From BACL21 sp038141525 (GTDB lineage Bacteria; Bacteroidota; Bacteroidia; Flavobacteriales; Flavobacteriaceae): a stretch of DNA of 64,000 nucleotides. The translations under genes and the position numbers were made by a program. The stretch spans positions 62,001 to 126,000 of the forward strand of contig JAYQIF010000001.1 of assembly GCA_038141525.1 (NCBI GenBank), in the 5' to 3' direction. The notes under the pieces were generated by a model that made no database searches, was not told the origin of the DNA, and was given only the letters and a program-made list of their open reading frames with translations. This document shows, in pieces, positions 20,048-29,079 of the stretch. How positions within the stretch are numbered: the first letter of the stretch is position 1; every line of letters starts with the position of its first letter.

Positions 20048-21250
20048 ATGAGTAAAAAACCATCACATAACAATAAGCATCAAGAAGCATCCGGCAGCGC
20101 AGCAAGCGCTCGGGATGCTTCTATTGCTTCGGTGCGTCAGGCTCGTCTGACCCAGCTCAGTGCACAGGATTTAGTTTCTGAGCTTAAAAATGGGGATAAA
20201 ACGGCCTTGAGTCGCGCCATAACCCTTATAGAGAGTACTGCTCCAAAACATCAAAAGCAGGCTAAAGAAATTCTCAAACTGGCTTTCAGCGCAGAGAATG
20301 CAGTTGATCAAAATACTTCCAAAATACAGAAAGAGGCACTTGACCAAAAAGAAGGACATGGATCCGGTGGTTTTAAAGAAATAAGTACAAACCATAATTC
20401 AACCGGCCAAAAAACCTTGCGTGTGGGTATCACAGGAGTGCCTGGGGTAGGGAAAAGCACATTTATAGAACAGTTGGGCATGATGCTCACCCAGAAGGGG
20501 CATCGCGTAGCAGTGCTGGCCGTTGACCCCAGCAGCAGTCTCAGCGGGGGGAGTATCCTGGGGGATAAAACCCGTATGCACCGGCTAACACAAGCACCAC
20601 AGGCCTTTATACGTCCCACTCCAAGCAAATTGACCCTTGGCGGGGTTGCACGGCATACCCGCGAGAGCATCATTCTTTGCGAAGCCGCGGGCTATGATGT
20701 GATTCTGATCGAAACTGTTGGGGTTGGTCAAAGCGAAACCGCCGTTGCTGAACTTTGTGATTTCTTTTTATTGCTCCAACTCGCTGGTGCTGGCGACGAA
20801 TTGCAAGGCATAAAGCGTGGCATAATAGAAATGGCCGATGCCATAGTGATCAACAAGGCCGATAATCCCGAACACCTAAAAATCGCCAGAGCCGCACAAT
20901 TGGAATACCAAAGAGCCTTAGGCCTTTTCCCCCATAAATCCAGCGGCTGGCAGCCCAAAACACTCACCTGCTCAGCCCTGAATAATATCGGCATTGATCA
21001 GGTTTGGGACATGATTTTGGAATATGTGACTTTGACCAAGGCCAATGGTCAGTTTATCCAAAAGCGTATTGATCAAAATTTAAGCTGGCTGGAAAAAACG
21101 CTAACAGAATCCCTAAGAGAAAAATTACTGCTCCAACCTGAGGTATTAAGTCAGTGGGAGGCGCTCAAAGAACAAGTCACAAACGCGCAAATTACTCCTG
21201 TAGACGCTGCAGAAATGCTGTTAGAGGAAGTACTTAAGACAAGGTCTTAA
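20048..21250 (+). CDS. meaB: MeaB: GTPase chaperone of B12-dependent mutase
   Basis: G3E-family GTPase that gates cofactor loading and protects adenosylcobalamin mutases. P-loop GVPGVGKST at about residues 130-138, then VAVLAVDPSSSLSGGSILGD, ARHTRESIILCEAAGYDVILIETVGVGQSE (switch and G3 region) and NKADNPEH (G4). ATG 20048 is the first start after the previous gene. At 400 residues it is longer than the ~330 usual: between the N-terminal helical arm (SELKNGDKTALSRAITLIES) and the G domain there is an extra Gln/Lys/Gly/Ser-rich stretch. The C-terminus overlaps the convergent epimerase by 17 bases. Confidence 0.93.
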   Translation: MSKKPSHNNKHQEASGSAASARDASIASVRQARLTQLSAQDLVSELKNGDKTALSRAITLIESTAPKHQKQAKEILKLAFSAENAVDQNTSKIQKEALDQKEGHGSGGFKEISTNHNSTGQKTLRVGITGVPGVGKSTFIEQLGMMLTQKGHRVAVLAVDPSSSLSGGSILGDKTRMHRLTQAPQAFIRPTPSKLTLGGVARHTRESIILCEAAGYDVILIETVGVGQSETAVAELCDFFLLLQLAGAGDELQGIKRGIIEMADAIVINKADNPEHLKIARAAQLEYQRALGLFPHKSSGWQPKTLTCSALNNIGIDQVWDMILEYVTLTKANGQFIQKRIDQNLSWLEKTLTESLREKLLLQPEVLSQWEALKEQVTNAQITPVDAAEMLLEEVLKTRS

Positions 21251-22172
21251 ACCATTCTATTTGGGCTTTGATCCCAGCCTCTAGTGTTGTTGAAGGACGA
21301 TAATCTAAAAGACGTCTGGCCTTATCAATCACCGCCATAGTGCGGTCCTGATCTCCTGGGCGTGGGGGCATTATTTTTTTACTAATGGTGTTCCCCAGTA
21401 AGCGTTCTACAGTTTCAATACCCTCACCTGTACTGTGTTCTAAATCAGATCCCAGATTAATGATCTCCCCATGACAAGAATCCGCTGCATTTATAACCGC
21501 TACAATCCCATCGACAATATCACCCACGTAAGTAAAGCTGCGTCGATGCGATTCACTGCCTTTGTAGAGTGTAAACTCCTTTTGATTCAAACCACAATCG
21601 ATCAGTCTCGTATACAACTTATCCGGACGCTCCCGTGGCCCATAAACAGAATAAAGACGCAAAGAAGTCCCTTTGAGAAAACCACGGCGTACATAGGCCA
21701 TGACCAGTTGTTCGGCCGCTAATTTTGTAACGCCATACCAAGAGGCCGGCTCCGGGGCCGCAGTCTCATCTTTGGTCGCCACTAGGCCATAAACCGAGGA
21801 GGTAGCAATATTGACAAAATACGGTGGTTGATCCAGTTGTTCGCATACCGAGAGCAAACGCTGGGTGGCAACTACATTATTGTCCAAGTAGGAGTCAAAG
21901 GTGCTGGATTGTGAGATGCCCGGCTGAGCAGCGAAGTGAAAGACAAATACCGTATCCTTGGGCCATATTGCGATTAAATCATCGTGGACCAAATCAACAC
22001 GCTGCATGACGACCCCTTGCTGTTCCAAGGTTTTGGCCGTATGCTCCTTGAGGGTGACGTCGTAATAGGCTGAAAAATTATCCCATCCGATGACTTGATG
22101 ACCCAAAGACTGAAGTCGTTCTGCTGTATGAGAGCCAATAAATCCGGCAGCACCGGTGATGAGTATTTTCAT
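21234..22172 (-). CDS. NAD-dependent sugar epimerase/dehydratase (UDP-glucuronate 4-epimerase-like)
   Basis: Extended SDR enzyme acting on a nucleotide sugar. NAD-binding motif GAAGFIGSHTAERL, VFHFAAQPGISQS, catalytic serine region NIATSSVYG, YxxxK as YGVTKLAAEQL, and the substrate loop LRLYSVYGPRERPDKLYTRLI, which favours uronic-acid epimerases. Complete at 312 residues. It diverges from the GT2/LAB_N/GT39 operon, so it may make that operon's sugar donor. The exact substrate cannot be fixed by sequence alone. Confidence 0.85.
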   Translation of the reverse strand: MKILITGAAGFIGSHTAERLQSLGHQVIGWDNFSAYYDVTLKEHTAKTLEQQGVVMQRVDLVHDDLIAIWPKDTVFVFHFAAQPGISQSSTFDSYLDNNVVATQRLLSVCEQLDQPPYFVNIATSSVYGLVATKDETAAPEPASWYGVTKLAAEQLVMAYVRRGFLKGTSLRLYSVYGPRERPDKLYTRLIDCGLNQKEFTLYKGSESHRRSFTYVGDIVDGIVAVINAADSCHGEIINLGSDLEHSTGEGIETVERLLGNTISKKIMPPRPGDQDRTMAVIDKARRLLDYRPSTTLEAGIKAQIEWFKTLS

Positions 22173-22237
22173 GGATTGTTATTGTCTTGCAAATAAACCA
22201 CTTTTTTAGGTTTCCCTTTTTATTCCTTATAAAGAAT

Positions 22238-22245
22238 TACTTTTG
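22238..22245 (+). promoter_or_regulatory. -7 box of the GT2/LAB_N/GT39 operon
   Basis: TACTTTTG matches TAnnTTTG and lies 20 bases before the GT2 ATG. No clear -33 TTG is found at the right spacing. Confidence 0.4.
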
Positions 22246-22264
22246 CACCAAAGGCCTGATACAA

Positions 22265-22978
22265 ATGAATTACGCGCTGACCATCATCGTTCCTGTATAC
22301 AATGAGCAGGATAACCTACAACGTCTAGAAAAAGAACTCTTAAAATATTTAGAGATCGCCAGTAAACCAGCCTGTGTCCTTGTGGTCAATGACGGGTCTA
22401 GCGACAACAGTCTGGCAATGATTCAAGATATATGCAAGCGCAACACCGCTTTTGGCTATTTGAGTTTTGTGAAGAATTGTGGATTGAGTGCAGCCATTAA
22501 AGCAGGTTTTGATGCGGCCTCAACCCCCTGGGTGGGTTATATCGACAGTGACCTACAAACCGACCCCGAGGATTTTAATGCGCTTTTGGCGCACGCAGAA
22601 ACGCACGCTCTAGTGACTGGAGTTCGGGCGAATCGCAAAGACAAATTCGTCAAGAACATGTCTTCTAAGATTGCCAATGGCATTCGTCGCGCATTCACCC
22701 ATGACGGCATGGACGATACAGGCTGCCCGCTTAAAATAATCCGCACAGATTGTGCTAAAAAAATCCCCATGTTCAGGGGGCTACACCGGTTTTTACCGGC
22801 TATGATCCTGTTGCAAAACGAGAATATCATTCAAATCCCCGTCAGACACTATCCAAGAATCGCGGGTCAAGCTAAGTTTGGTGTGTGGAACAGACTTCTG
22901 GGTCCCCTTATGGATTGTTTTGCCTATCTGTGGATGAAGAAAAAATACATCAACTACCAGATTAAAGAGCAAGGATGA
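22265..22978 (+). CDS. Glycosyltransferase family 2, ArnC/DPM-like without membrane domain
   Basis: LTIIVPVYNEQDNLQRLEKEL, VVNDGSSDNSLAMI, LSAAIKAGFDAAS and the metal site YIDSDLQTDPEDF identify a GT-A enzyme that probably charges polyprenyl phosphate with a sugar. At 237 residues it lacks the C-terminal membrane helices of ArnC. It overlaps the next gene by ATGA. In the three-gene operon it would make the lipid-linked donor that the GT39 enzyme uses. Confidence 0.88.
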   Translation: MNYALTIIVPVYNEQDNLQRLEKELLKYLEIASKPACVLVVNDGSSDNSLAMIQDICKRNTAFGYLSFVKNCGLSAAIKAGFDAASTPWVGYIDSDLQTDPEDFNALLAHAETHALVTGVRANRKDKFVKNMSSKIANGIRRAFTHDGMDDTGCPLKIIRTDCAKKIPMFRGLHRFLPAMILLQNENIIQIPVRHYPRIAGQAKFGVWNRLLGPLMDCFAYLWMKKKYINYQIKEQG

Positions 22979-23601
22979 GTCAAGGTCTGATTTACGGCAT
23001 CGGATTTTTGGCCCAACTGCTGTTTTCGGCTCGGCTTTTTGTGCAGTGGTTTTTATCCGAACGACAAAAGCGTGTGGTGACCCCTAGCCTCTTTTGGCAA
23101 CTCAGCCTTTTGGCCTCCTTTCTGCTGTTTGTCTACGGTTACTTACGTCAAGATTTTGCGATCATGCTCGGTCAGTCCTTGACCTATTATATTTACATAC
23201 GCAATTTGCATTTCCAAGGAGAGTGGCGTAAAGCCCCCGCTATTTTGCGTTATTTTTTACTCTTATTTCCGCTGCTTGTGGTCTGGTATGGCTACAATAA
23301 TGGCGCCTACGATCGAGAATTACTGCTCAACAACAGTGCCATTCCTAATTGGCTGTTTTGGCTTGGAGTTATCGCGCAACTTTTGTTTACCTTCAGGTTT
23401 ATTTATCAGTGGTGGTATTCTGAAAAGCGCAAAACCTCTCACCTGCCCAAAGGATTTTGGCGACTCAGCGCCCTGGGAGCAATCATGATCATTGCTTATG
23501 CCCTTTGGCGACAAGACCCCGTGCTTCTGGTCGGACACGGAAGCGGCCTGATTATTTATTTACGCAATTTATTTATTGGCAAAAATGAAGTTCGAGACTA
23601 A
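22975..23601 (+). CDS. Membrane protein with two lipid-A-biosynthesis N-terminal (LAB_N) domains
   Basis: The same ~70-residue unit occurs twice: GFLAQLLFSARLFVQWFLSE near the start and GVIAQLLFTFRFIYQWWYSE near residue 125, each followed by PxxFW, a second helix and a GxxxxYYIYIRNL-type helix. LAB_N units form small multidrug-exporter-like helical pairs, and a role in flipping a lipid-linked sugar would fit the flanking GT2 and GT39 genes. It starts inside the GT2 stop codon and ends inside the start of the GT39 gene. Confidence 0.85.
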   Translation: MSQGLIYGIGFLAQLLFSARLFVQWFLSERQKRVVTPSLFWQLSLLASFLLFVYGYLRQDFAIMLGQSLTYYIYIRNLHFQGEWRKAPAILRYFLLLFPLLVVWYGYNNGAYDRELLLNNSAIPNWLFWLGVIAQLLFTFRFIYQWWYSEKRKTSHLPKGFWRLSALGAIMIIAYALWRQDPVLLVGHGSGLIIYLRNLFIGKNEVRD

Positions 23602-25262
23602 ATACGCAGGATATCTCCTCTTTGGGGTCGCATTTATTGTTTTTGTGGCTCATTTGGAGGTCCTATTGGTCAACATCATGGAGGCCCGTAATTTCATTAC
23701 CGCTCGCGAAATGATCGTCGATGGCAATTGGCTGTTGACTACGATCAATGGCGAGCCACGCTATCAAAAACCGCCACTCCCTACTTGGCTTACGGCATGT
23801 TCTGCCCTTATTTTTGGCCTCAAAAATATCGCTGCGCTGAGATTTCCTGCGGCGATTATGGGACTGTTTACCGTCATGATCAGTTACGCCTTGGCCCTAA
23901 AATTTATGCGCAACAAATCCTACGCTCTGTGGTCGGGTCTGATACTCACGACCTCATTTTATATAGTCTTTGCTGGGCGTAACGGGCAGTGGGATATATT
24001 CACCCATGCATTTATGATGGGTGGGATTTACTGCTTGTACCAACTCTTTGAGCAGTCAAAATTTCGATGGACTTATGCCGTACTGACGGGAATCTTTATC
24101 GGCGCCTCGTTCATGAGTAAAGGGCCTGTATCTCTATATGCTCTGTTTTTGCCATTAATTCTGGCCAAAGCGATTGTCTCTGGTTGGCGCGGGATGAAAT
24201 CAAATCTCGGCCCGTTGCTTGTGCTTACAATCGTCGGACTCGCTACCTCGCTTTGGTGGCATGGGTATATCAACCTGGCCGATCCAGAGAACCTAAAGGC
24301 CATCACCCAAAAGGAAACCAGCAATTGGAGCAGTTACAACGTGAAGCCATTTTATTATTACTGGAGTTTTTTCATTCAAAGCGGGTTGTGGACGATTCCA
24401 GCAGTACTGAGTTTGGCTTACCCATACCTTAAAACCAGAGTATTCAATGGCAAAGCCTACGGCCTGAGTTTCTGGTGGACCATTTGCGCGGTGGTTTTGC
24501 TTTCTTTAATTCCAGAGAAAAAACCACGCTATCTATTGCCCGTATTGATCCCGCTGGCCTTTAATGTGGGCTTTTTTGTGGTTTATGCCATAAAGCAATA
24601 CAAAAACATGGGGCTCATGGCTGCGCCTACCCTTACAGCTTCATTTTGGGGTCCTGTCTTTGGTTGGTCTGGGCTTTCCCGCTGGAGCTTGGTTATTTTT
24701 GGGCGCGTCGCTCGAACCCTATATGATGTGGTTTGTATTGACCGCAGTAGGACTCGCTCTCTGCGGCTCTGTCATTTTGTACGGCCTTGTTAAATCACAA
24801 ATTCGGTGGGCTTTTAGTGGCAGTATTGCCATGATTGTGGTGATCGTACTTTTTGGTATGCCCATGGCCCCTGCCGTGAGTCAGAATCCAGAGTACAAAC
24901 CCTTGCGCCAACTTGCCGATTGGGCACAAGAAAACAAGCTCAATGTTTATGAATTTGGTGGATTCACCCCCGAGATGGTCTGGGATTTTGGCAAGCCAAT
25001 TCCCGGACTGCTCAAAGATGGAGTGTTCATTCAACCGCGCGACTCAGTATTTGGAGTCATTGTGTCTCAGGACAATTTAAAGGGGTTCAAAAAGCAATTC
25101 TCAGAGGCTGAGGTGAAACTCATTGAGCGCTATGACATGAATCCGCAAGGCCCTGGTCAGCGCACGCATCGTCCCCGATTATGGCGTGATTTTTTCATGG
25201 TTCGATCAAAGCATACGGACCGATCTAGTGAGAGCAAGGCCTCTATGCAAAACGGCGAATAA
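23585..25262 (+). CDS. GT39/ArnT-like membrane glycosyltransferase
   Basis: Polytopic enzyme that transfers a sugar from a polyprenyl-phosphate donor on the periplasmic face. First loop with EARNFITAREMIVDGNWLLT and RYQKPPLPTWL, the hallmark of ArnT/PMT enzymes; FMSKGPVSLYALFLPLIL and PEKKPRYLLPVLIPLA follow. A frame change near 24650 separates the last ~200 residues, which hold three more helices and a soluble tail (LADWAQENKLNVYEFGG). The start is ATG 23585, overlapping the LAB_N gene by 17 bases. Acceptor not known (lipid A, protein or S-layer glycan). Confidence 0.85.
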
Positions 25263-25320
25263 GTCTCTTTTGCAAGGGATAAAAAATGACCCCCCACCAG
25301 ATCATCTAAAGCCCTTTGAT

Positions 25321-25951
25321 TCAGGCCATACGTCTGATGAACCATCCCTGTAACGGAAAAAAGACAAATCGTCCCAAAAGTATACCGACCGCCCAGCCCG
25401 TGAATACGTCCAGGGGGTAATGTACTCCAAGGTAAATCCGACTGTACCCCAAAGCTATCGCCCATAACACCAATAAGATAAACCAAAATTGGGGTCTTGA
25501 AAGAGCGCGTTAAAATAGTTAGGTCATTATTTACTGCTTTGACCCCATGTAACACCTGACTTTTGATCAAGGCGATAAAAAAACTTGCCAGAGCCGCGGC
25601 GCTCGCAGCATGGGCCGAAAAATACCCATAGCGACCACAGTAAGCGGCCACCATTCTGAGCTGATCCTGAAGCGACTCTTCCCGACACGGTCGAGGACGT
25701 TGCACCAAAACATATTTAAATAAATTAGCCAGTTGATCGGTAATTAAAATCATCAGGGCAATGACAACGAGCGTCTGTAAAATGCGCCGCCAAGGGTAGT
25801 AATGTCTCAGCAGCCAAAGCAACAATAGATAAAAGGGTACAGAGGCCCATTTGTTGGTCACAAAAAGCCAAAAAGGATCCCAGAAGGGGGTCCCAGCACT
25901 ATTGATCCAAATAAAAAGTGCCTGATCGTATGTCTGCAGGAGCTCAATCAT
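25321..25951 (-). CDS. PAP2-superfamily membrane phosphatase
   Basis: Dephosphorylates a lipid phosphate or pyrophosphate at the membrane. Motif C1 is KYVLVQRPRP, C2 is GYFSAHAAS, and C3 is only found after a frame change near 25490: YSRIYLGVHYPLDVFTGW, then the true C-terminus RRMA and TGA at 25321. In the shifted frame the reading continues falsely to 25157, which creates an apparent overlap with the GT39 gene. The start is ATG 25951, 8 bases inside the upstream gene. A role in undecaprenyl-pyrophosphate recycling or lipid A trimming is plausible beside the glycan operon. Confidence 0.88.
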
Positions 25952-26180
25952 CAACCTTCTCGTAGCGCGCCATTTCTCTGTCATAAAATTCGGAGGCTTG
26001 CGCAATGCACTGGGTCATTTCCTCCTTTAGTTCTTTGACATCCTCACTGTCAAATTCTTCGAGCCACTCGATCTGATCGTCAACCAGATTTATGATAAAG
26101 CGCGGGAATTCAGTGTGGATTACAAAAATCGCATCTGGGGTGTCTGTATTGTCTCCTAAAAGAAATTTTGGCAGATCCAT
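25944..26180 (-). CDS. Small acidic conserved hypothetical protein
   Basis: 78 residues, acidic, mostly helical (DAIFVIHTEFPRFIINLVDD, then QIEWLEEFDSEDVKELKEEM). No signal peptide or membrane helix. It overlaps the PAP2 start by 8 bases and is thus translationally coupled to it. It looks like a conserved cytosolic protein of flavobacteria, but I cannot name a function. Confidence 0.65.
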   Translation of the reverse strand: MDLPKFLLGDNTDTPDAIFVIHTEFPRFIINLVDDQIEWLEEFDSEDVKELKEEMTQCIAQASEFYDREMARYEKVDD

Positions 26181-26208
26181 GTCGTCTATTGTTTGGCGGT
26201 AAAGGTAA

Positions 26209-27609
26209 TCAAGAATTTTCTAAAGAATGCTGAGAAAACTCTCGATCACGGAGTCTTGTCGAGAGTCGATTAAATCGCCAGAGCAGCGTTAGCGCGGCAA
26301 TCGACAGTCCAGCCAGAAGTCCCAACCAAATCCCTGTACTACCCAAGGTCGTGTGCATCCCTAAATAATACGAAATGGGAAAGCCCACCACCCAATAGGA
26401 GATAAAGGTGTATAAGGTTGGGTAAAATACATCCTGCAGGCCACGCAATGCCCCCAAAGCCACGACTTGAATACTGTCGCTTATTTGAAAAATTGCAGCC
26501 ACAAGCATCAATTCGGCCGCCAAAACAAGAACCTCTCGATTGTCTGCTATTTGCGACAGATCTTCTAAGTCTAAATAAATCATGGGCATTGTATTTCTGA
26601 ATATCAAGAATACAACAGCAAAAACTAACGCACAAAGACCGCTGAGTAAGAAAATAGAAAAAGCTATTCTTCTCAATTCGTCAAAAGCAGCCCTTCCTTT
26701 TTGATTCCCCACACGGATCATCGCCACAACGCTAAACCCCATGGCCACCATAAAGGTCATGGAAGAAAGATTAAGGGCGATTTGGTTGGCCGCCTGAGGG
26801 TTTTTCCCTAAGACTCCAGAAAGCCAAATAGCCGCGGTAAAAATCCCTACTTCAAAAAACATTTGCATGGCCGAGGGAAAGCCCAAACGCAGTATTTTTT
26901 TAAAAACTCTAGAACTCACCAAACGAAAACGAAGATTGCGGACATACCATTTGGCCTTTTTGTGATGCGCCAAAAGCCACCAAAGCACGACAATCATGAT
27001 AACGCGAGAGGCTAAAGTGCCTATTGCAGCACCGACCACACCCAAGGCAGGAGCACCGAAATGACCAAAAATAAAACAATAATTGAGCAACACATTTACA
27101 ACGTTCGCTACCAAAGTGGCATACATCGGATATCGGGTTAGGGACAGCCCATCACTGCACTGTTTAAATGCCTGAAAAATCACAAGCGGGACCAGTGAGA
27201 TCGCAACATAAGTCAAGTAGGGCATGGCCAGGGTGACCACCTCGGCAGGCTGATTCATCAAACGCATCAAGGGCTTGGCCAAAAACACAGAAACAAACAA
27301 GGCCAGCCCCAAGAATGCGCACAAGACGAGCCCGTGCTTGAAGACAATTTTTCCGCGTGAAAAATTACCTTCACCTTCGGCTTCGGCCACAAGCGGGGTG
27401 ATTGCAGTGCTGAACCCAATACCCAAAGACATGGCGACGAACATAAAACTATTGCCCAAAGAGACTGCGGCGAGTTCTGCTGTACCCAGTTGCCCCACCA
27501 TGATATTGTCGACAAAAGCCACAAGAGTATGACCCAACATACCCAAAATTACAGGGCCAGCAAGACGAAGGTTATACCCAAATTCGCGTGTGTAGCGCTC
27601 AAGTAACAT
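26209..27609 (-). CDS. MATE-family multidrug efflux pump (NorM type)
   Basis: Twelve predicted membrane helices over 466 residues with the two MatE repeats: GHTLVAFVDNIMVGQLGTAELAAVSLGN in the first and FPSAMQMFFEVGIF / AANQIALNLSSMTFMVAMGF in the second. Exports cationic drugs in exchange for Na+ or H+. The reading frame is intact. It follows the M28 peptidase by 8 bases and precedes the small acidic protein, so these genes may share a transcript. Confidence 0.93.
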   Translation of the reverse strand: MLLERYTREFGYNLRLAGPVILGMLGHTLVAFVDNIMVGQLGTAELAAVSLGNSFMFVAMSLGIGFSTAITPLVAEAEGEGNFSRGKIVFKHGLVLCAFLGLALFVSVFLAKPLMRLMNQPAEVVTLAMPYLTYVAISLVPLVIFQAFKQCSDGLSLTRYPMYATLVANVVNVLLNYCFIFGHFGAPALGVVGAAIGTLASRVIMIVVLWWLLAHHKKAKWYVRNLRFRLVSSRVFKKILRLGFPSAMQMFFEVGIFTAAIWLSGVLGKNPQAANQIALNLSSMTFMVAMGFSVVAMIRVGNQKGRAAFDELRRIAFSIFLLSGLCALVFAVVFLIFRNTMPMIYLDLEDLSQIADNREVLVLAAELMLVAAIFQISDSIQVVALGALRGLQDVFYPTLYTFISYWVVGFPISYYLGMHTTLGSTGIWLGLLAGLSIAALTLLWRFNRLSTRLRDREFSQHSLENS

Positions 27610-27617
27610 CTGAGGCC

Positions 27618-29060
27618 CTATTTAGGGATGCTGGTGTATTCCGTTTTGGTTCCGTACTTATCCATAAGATAAATCAGAGAAGTCATCGTGGCAGCACCGA
27701 GTTCCAATTCGCGCTTATTGACCGCATCAAAAGTATCATTTGCCGCATGATGATGATCAAAATAACGCTGTGAGTCTGGGCGTAATCCAGCCAGCACCAT
27801 CCCTTCTTTTTTCAGTGGCCCTATATCGGCGCCACTGCCACCGGGTTCAAAATAATGAATGAGGTAAGGCTTAAACAAGGAGACCCATGATTGAATTTGG
27901 GCCATGTTTTCTGGATCTGCATCAATAGAAAAGCCACGTGGGGTAAATCCTCCTGAATCACTCTCGAGCGCAAACACATGATTTTCTTTCTTGATTTGTG
28001 CTTCCTCGGCGTACTTACGACCTCCGCGCAGACCATTCTCTTCGTTCATGAACATCACCACTCGAATACTGTGTCGTGGCCGGTAATCGATCTTCTTGAG
28101 CAAACGCAGGACTTCTATGGATTGCACACAACCTGCTCCATCGTCATGACAGCCATCACCCAAATCCCAACAATCCAAATGACCGCCCACAACCATATAG
28201 TTGTTCGGGAATTCCGATCCGCGTATTTCTCCTATCACGTTATAAGATTGTACATCGGGAAAAACACGACAGGTCTGATTGAAATAAAACAAGAGATCGG
28301 GTTTAAGTTTGATCGCCGTACTGAGATAATTCGCATCATTAGTAGAAATGGCACATGATGGAATGCGCTGGCTAACCGGTAAATCATCGTAACTCATGGC
28401 TCCAGTATGTGGCAAGTCGTCTTGACGCAAATTCATAGAGCGTACCACCACGCCCACAGCACCATATTTAGCGGCCTCTTTAGCTCCCGAGTAACGCTGA
28501 TCAACACAGCCCCCATAGGCTTCAAATGTGTGGATCAAATTAGCCTGCATGGGTCGATTATAAAACACAATCTTTCCCTCGATAGCGTCACGTCCCAAGG
28601 CCTCAAGTTCCTCAATGCCTTGGACTTCGACCACTTCGGCCTTTAAACCACCATCAGGTGTGGCAACAGAACCTCCCAAAGCACAAACGTTGACCACAGA
28701 ACTGATTCCTGGAGCCGTTTCGATATAGCTGTACTCCGGCACACCACGGGTCCACTTGGGCACCATAACGGGTTGTAACCAAACAGAATCCAAACCGATT
28801 TCCTGCATGACCTCTTTGGTGTACTGCACCGCCTTTTCTGCCTCTAACGAGCCGGATAATCGCCCTCCGATTTCATTGGATAAATGATCCAACCAATCGT
28901 AGGCCTGTCCATCGGTCAATGCCATATCATAAATAGCCCGCAGCATACGCTCGTCAGCACTTTGAACCGGATTTTGGTCTTGCGATTGGTCTTGCGATTG
29001 AACCATGGGAGTCGCCAATAAAACAAGAGCGAACACAATATCAGAGCAGAATTTATTCAT
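27618..29060 (-). CDS. Exported M28-family metallopeptidase (aminopeptidase)
   Basis: The signal peptide is followed by a Gln/Asp-rich linker. A PA-like insert lies around residues 120-270, then the zinc site: VVGGHLDCWD (His, Asp), CHDDGAGC (Asp), FMNEENGLRG (Glu-Glu), ALESDSGG (Asp) and FDHHHAANDT (His). All five metal ligands and the catalytic Glu are present. 480 residues, the usual length of the exported Bacteroidota enzymes of this type, which trim peptides in the periplasm. The frame is intact. Confidence 0.92.
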   Translation of the reverse strand: MNKFCSDIVFALVLLATPMVQSQDQSQDQNPVQSADERMLRAIYDMALTDGQAYDWLDHLSNEIGGRLSGSLEAEKAVQYTKEVMQEIGLDSVWLQPVMVPKWTRGVPEYSYIETAPGISSVVNVCALGGSVATPDGGLKAEVVEVQGIEELEALGRDAIEGKIVFYNRPMQANLIHTFEAYGGCVDQRYSGAKEAAKYGAVGVVVRSMNLRQDDLPHTGAMSYDDLPVSQRIPSCAISTNDANYLSTAIKLKPDLLFYFNQTCRVFPDVQSYNVIGEIRGSEFPNNYMVVGGHLDCWDLGDGCHDDGAGCVQSIEVLRLLKKIDYRPRHSIRVVMFMNEENGLRGGRKYAEEAQIKKENHVFALESDSGGFTPRGFSIDADPENMAQIQSWVSLFKPYLIHYFEPGGSGADIGPLKKEGMVLAGLRPDSQRYFDHHHAANDTFDAVNKRELELGAATMTSLIYLMDKYGTKTEYTSIPK

Positions 29061-29079
29061 ATTAAAATTACTTTAAAAC

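Noticed and set aside
25157..25320. Long overlap of PAP2 and GT39 genes
   Set aside because: It arises from reading PAP2 in the wrong frame; the correct frame stops at 25321 after the third active-site motif.
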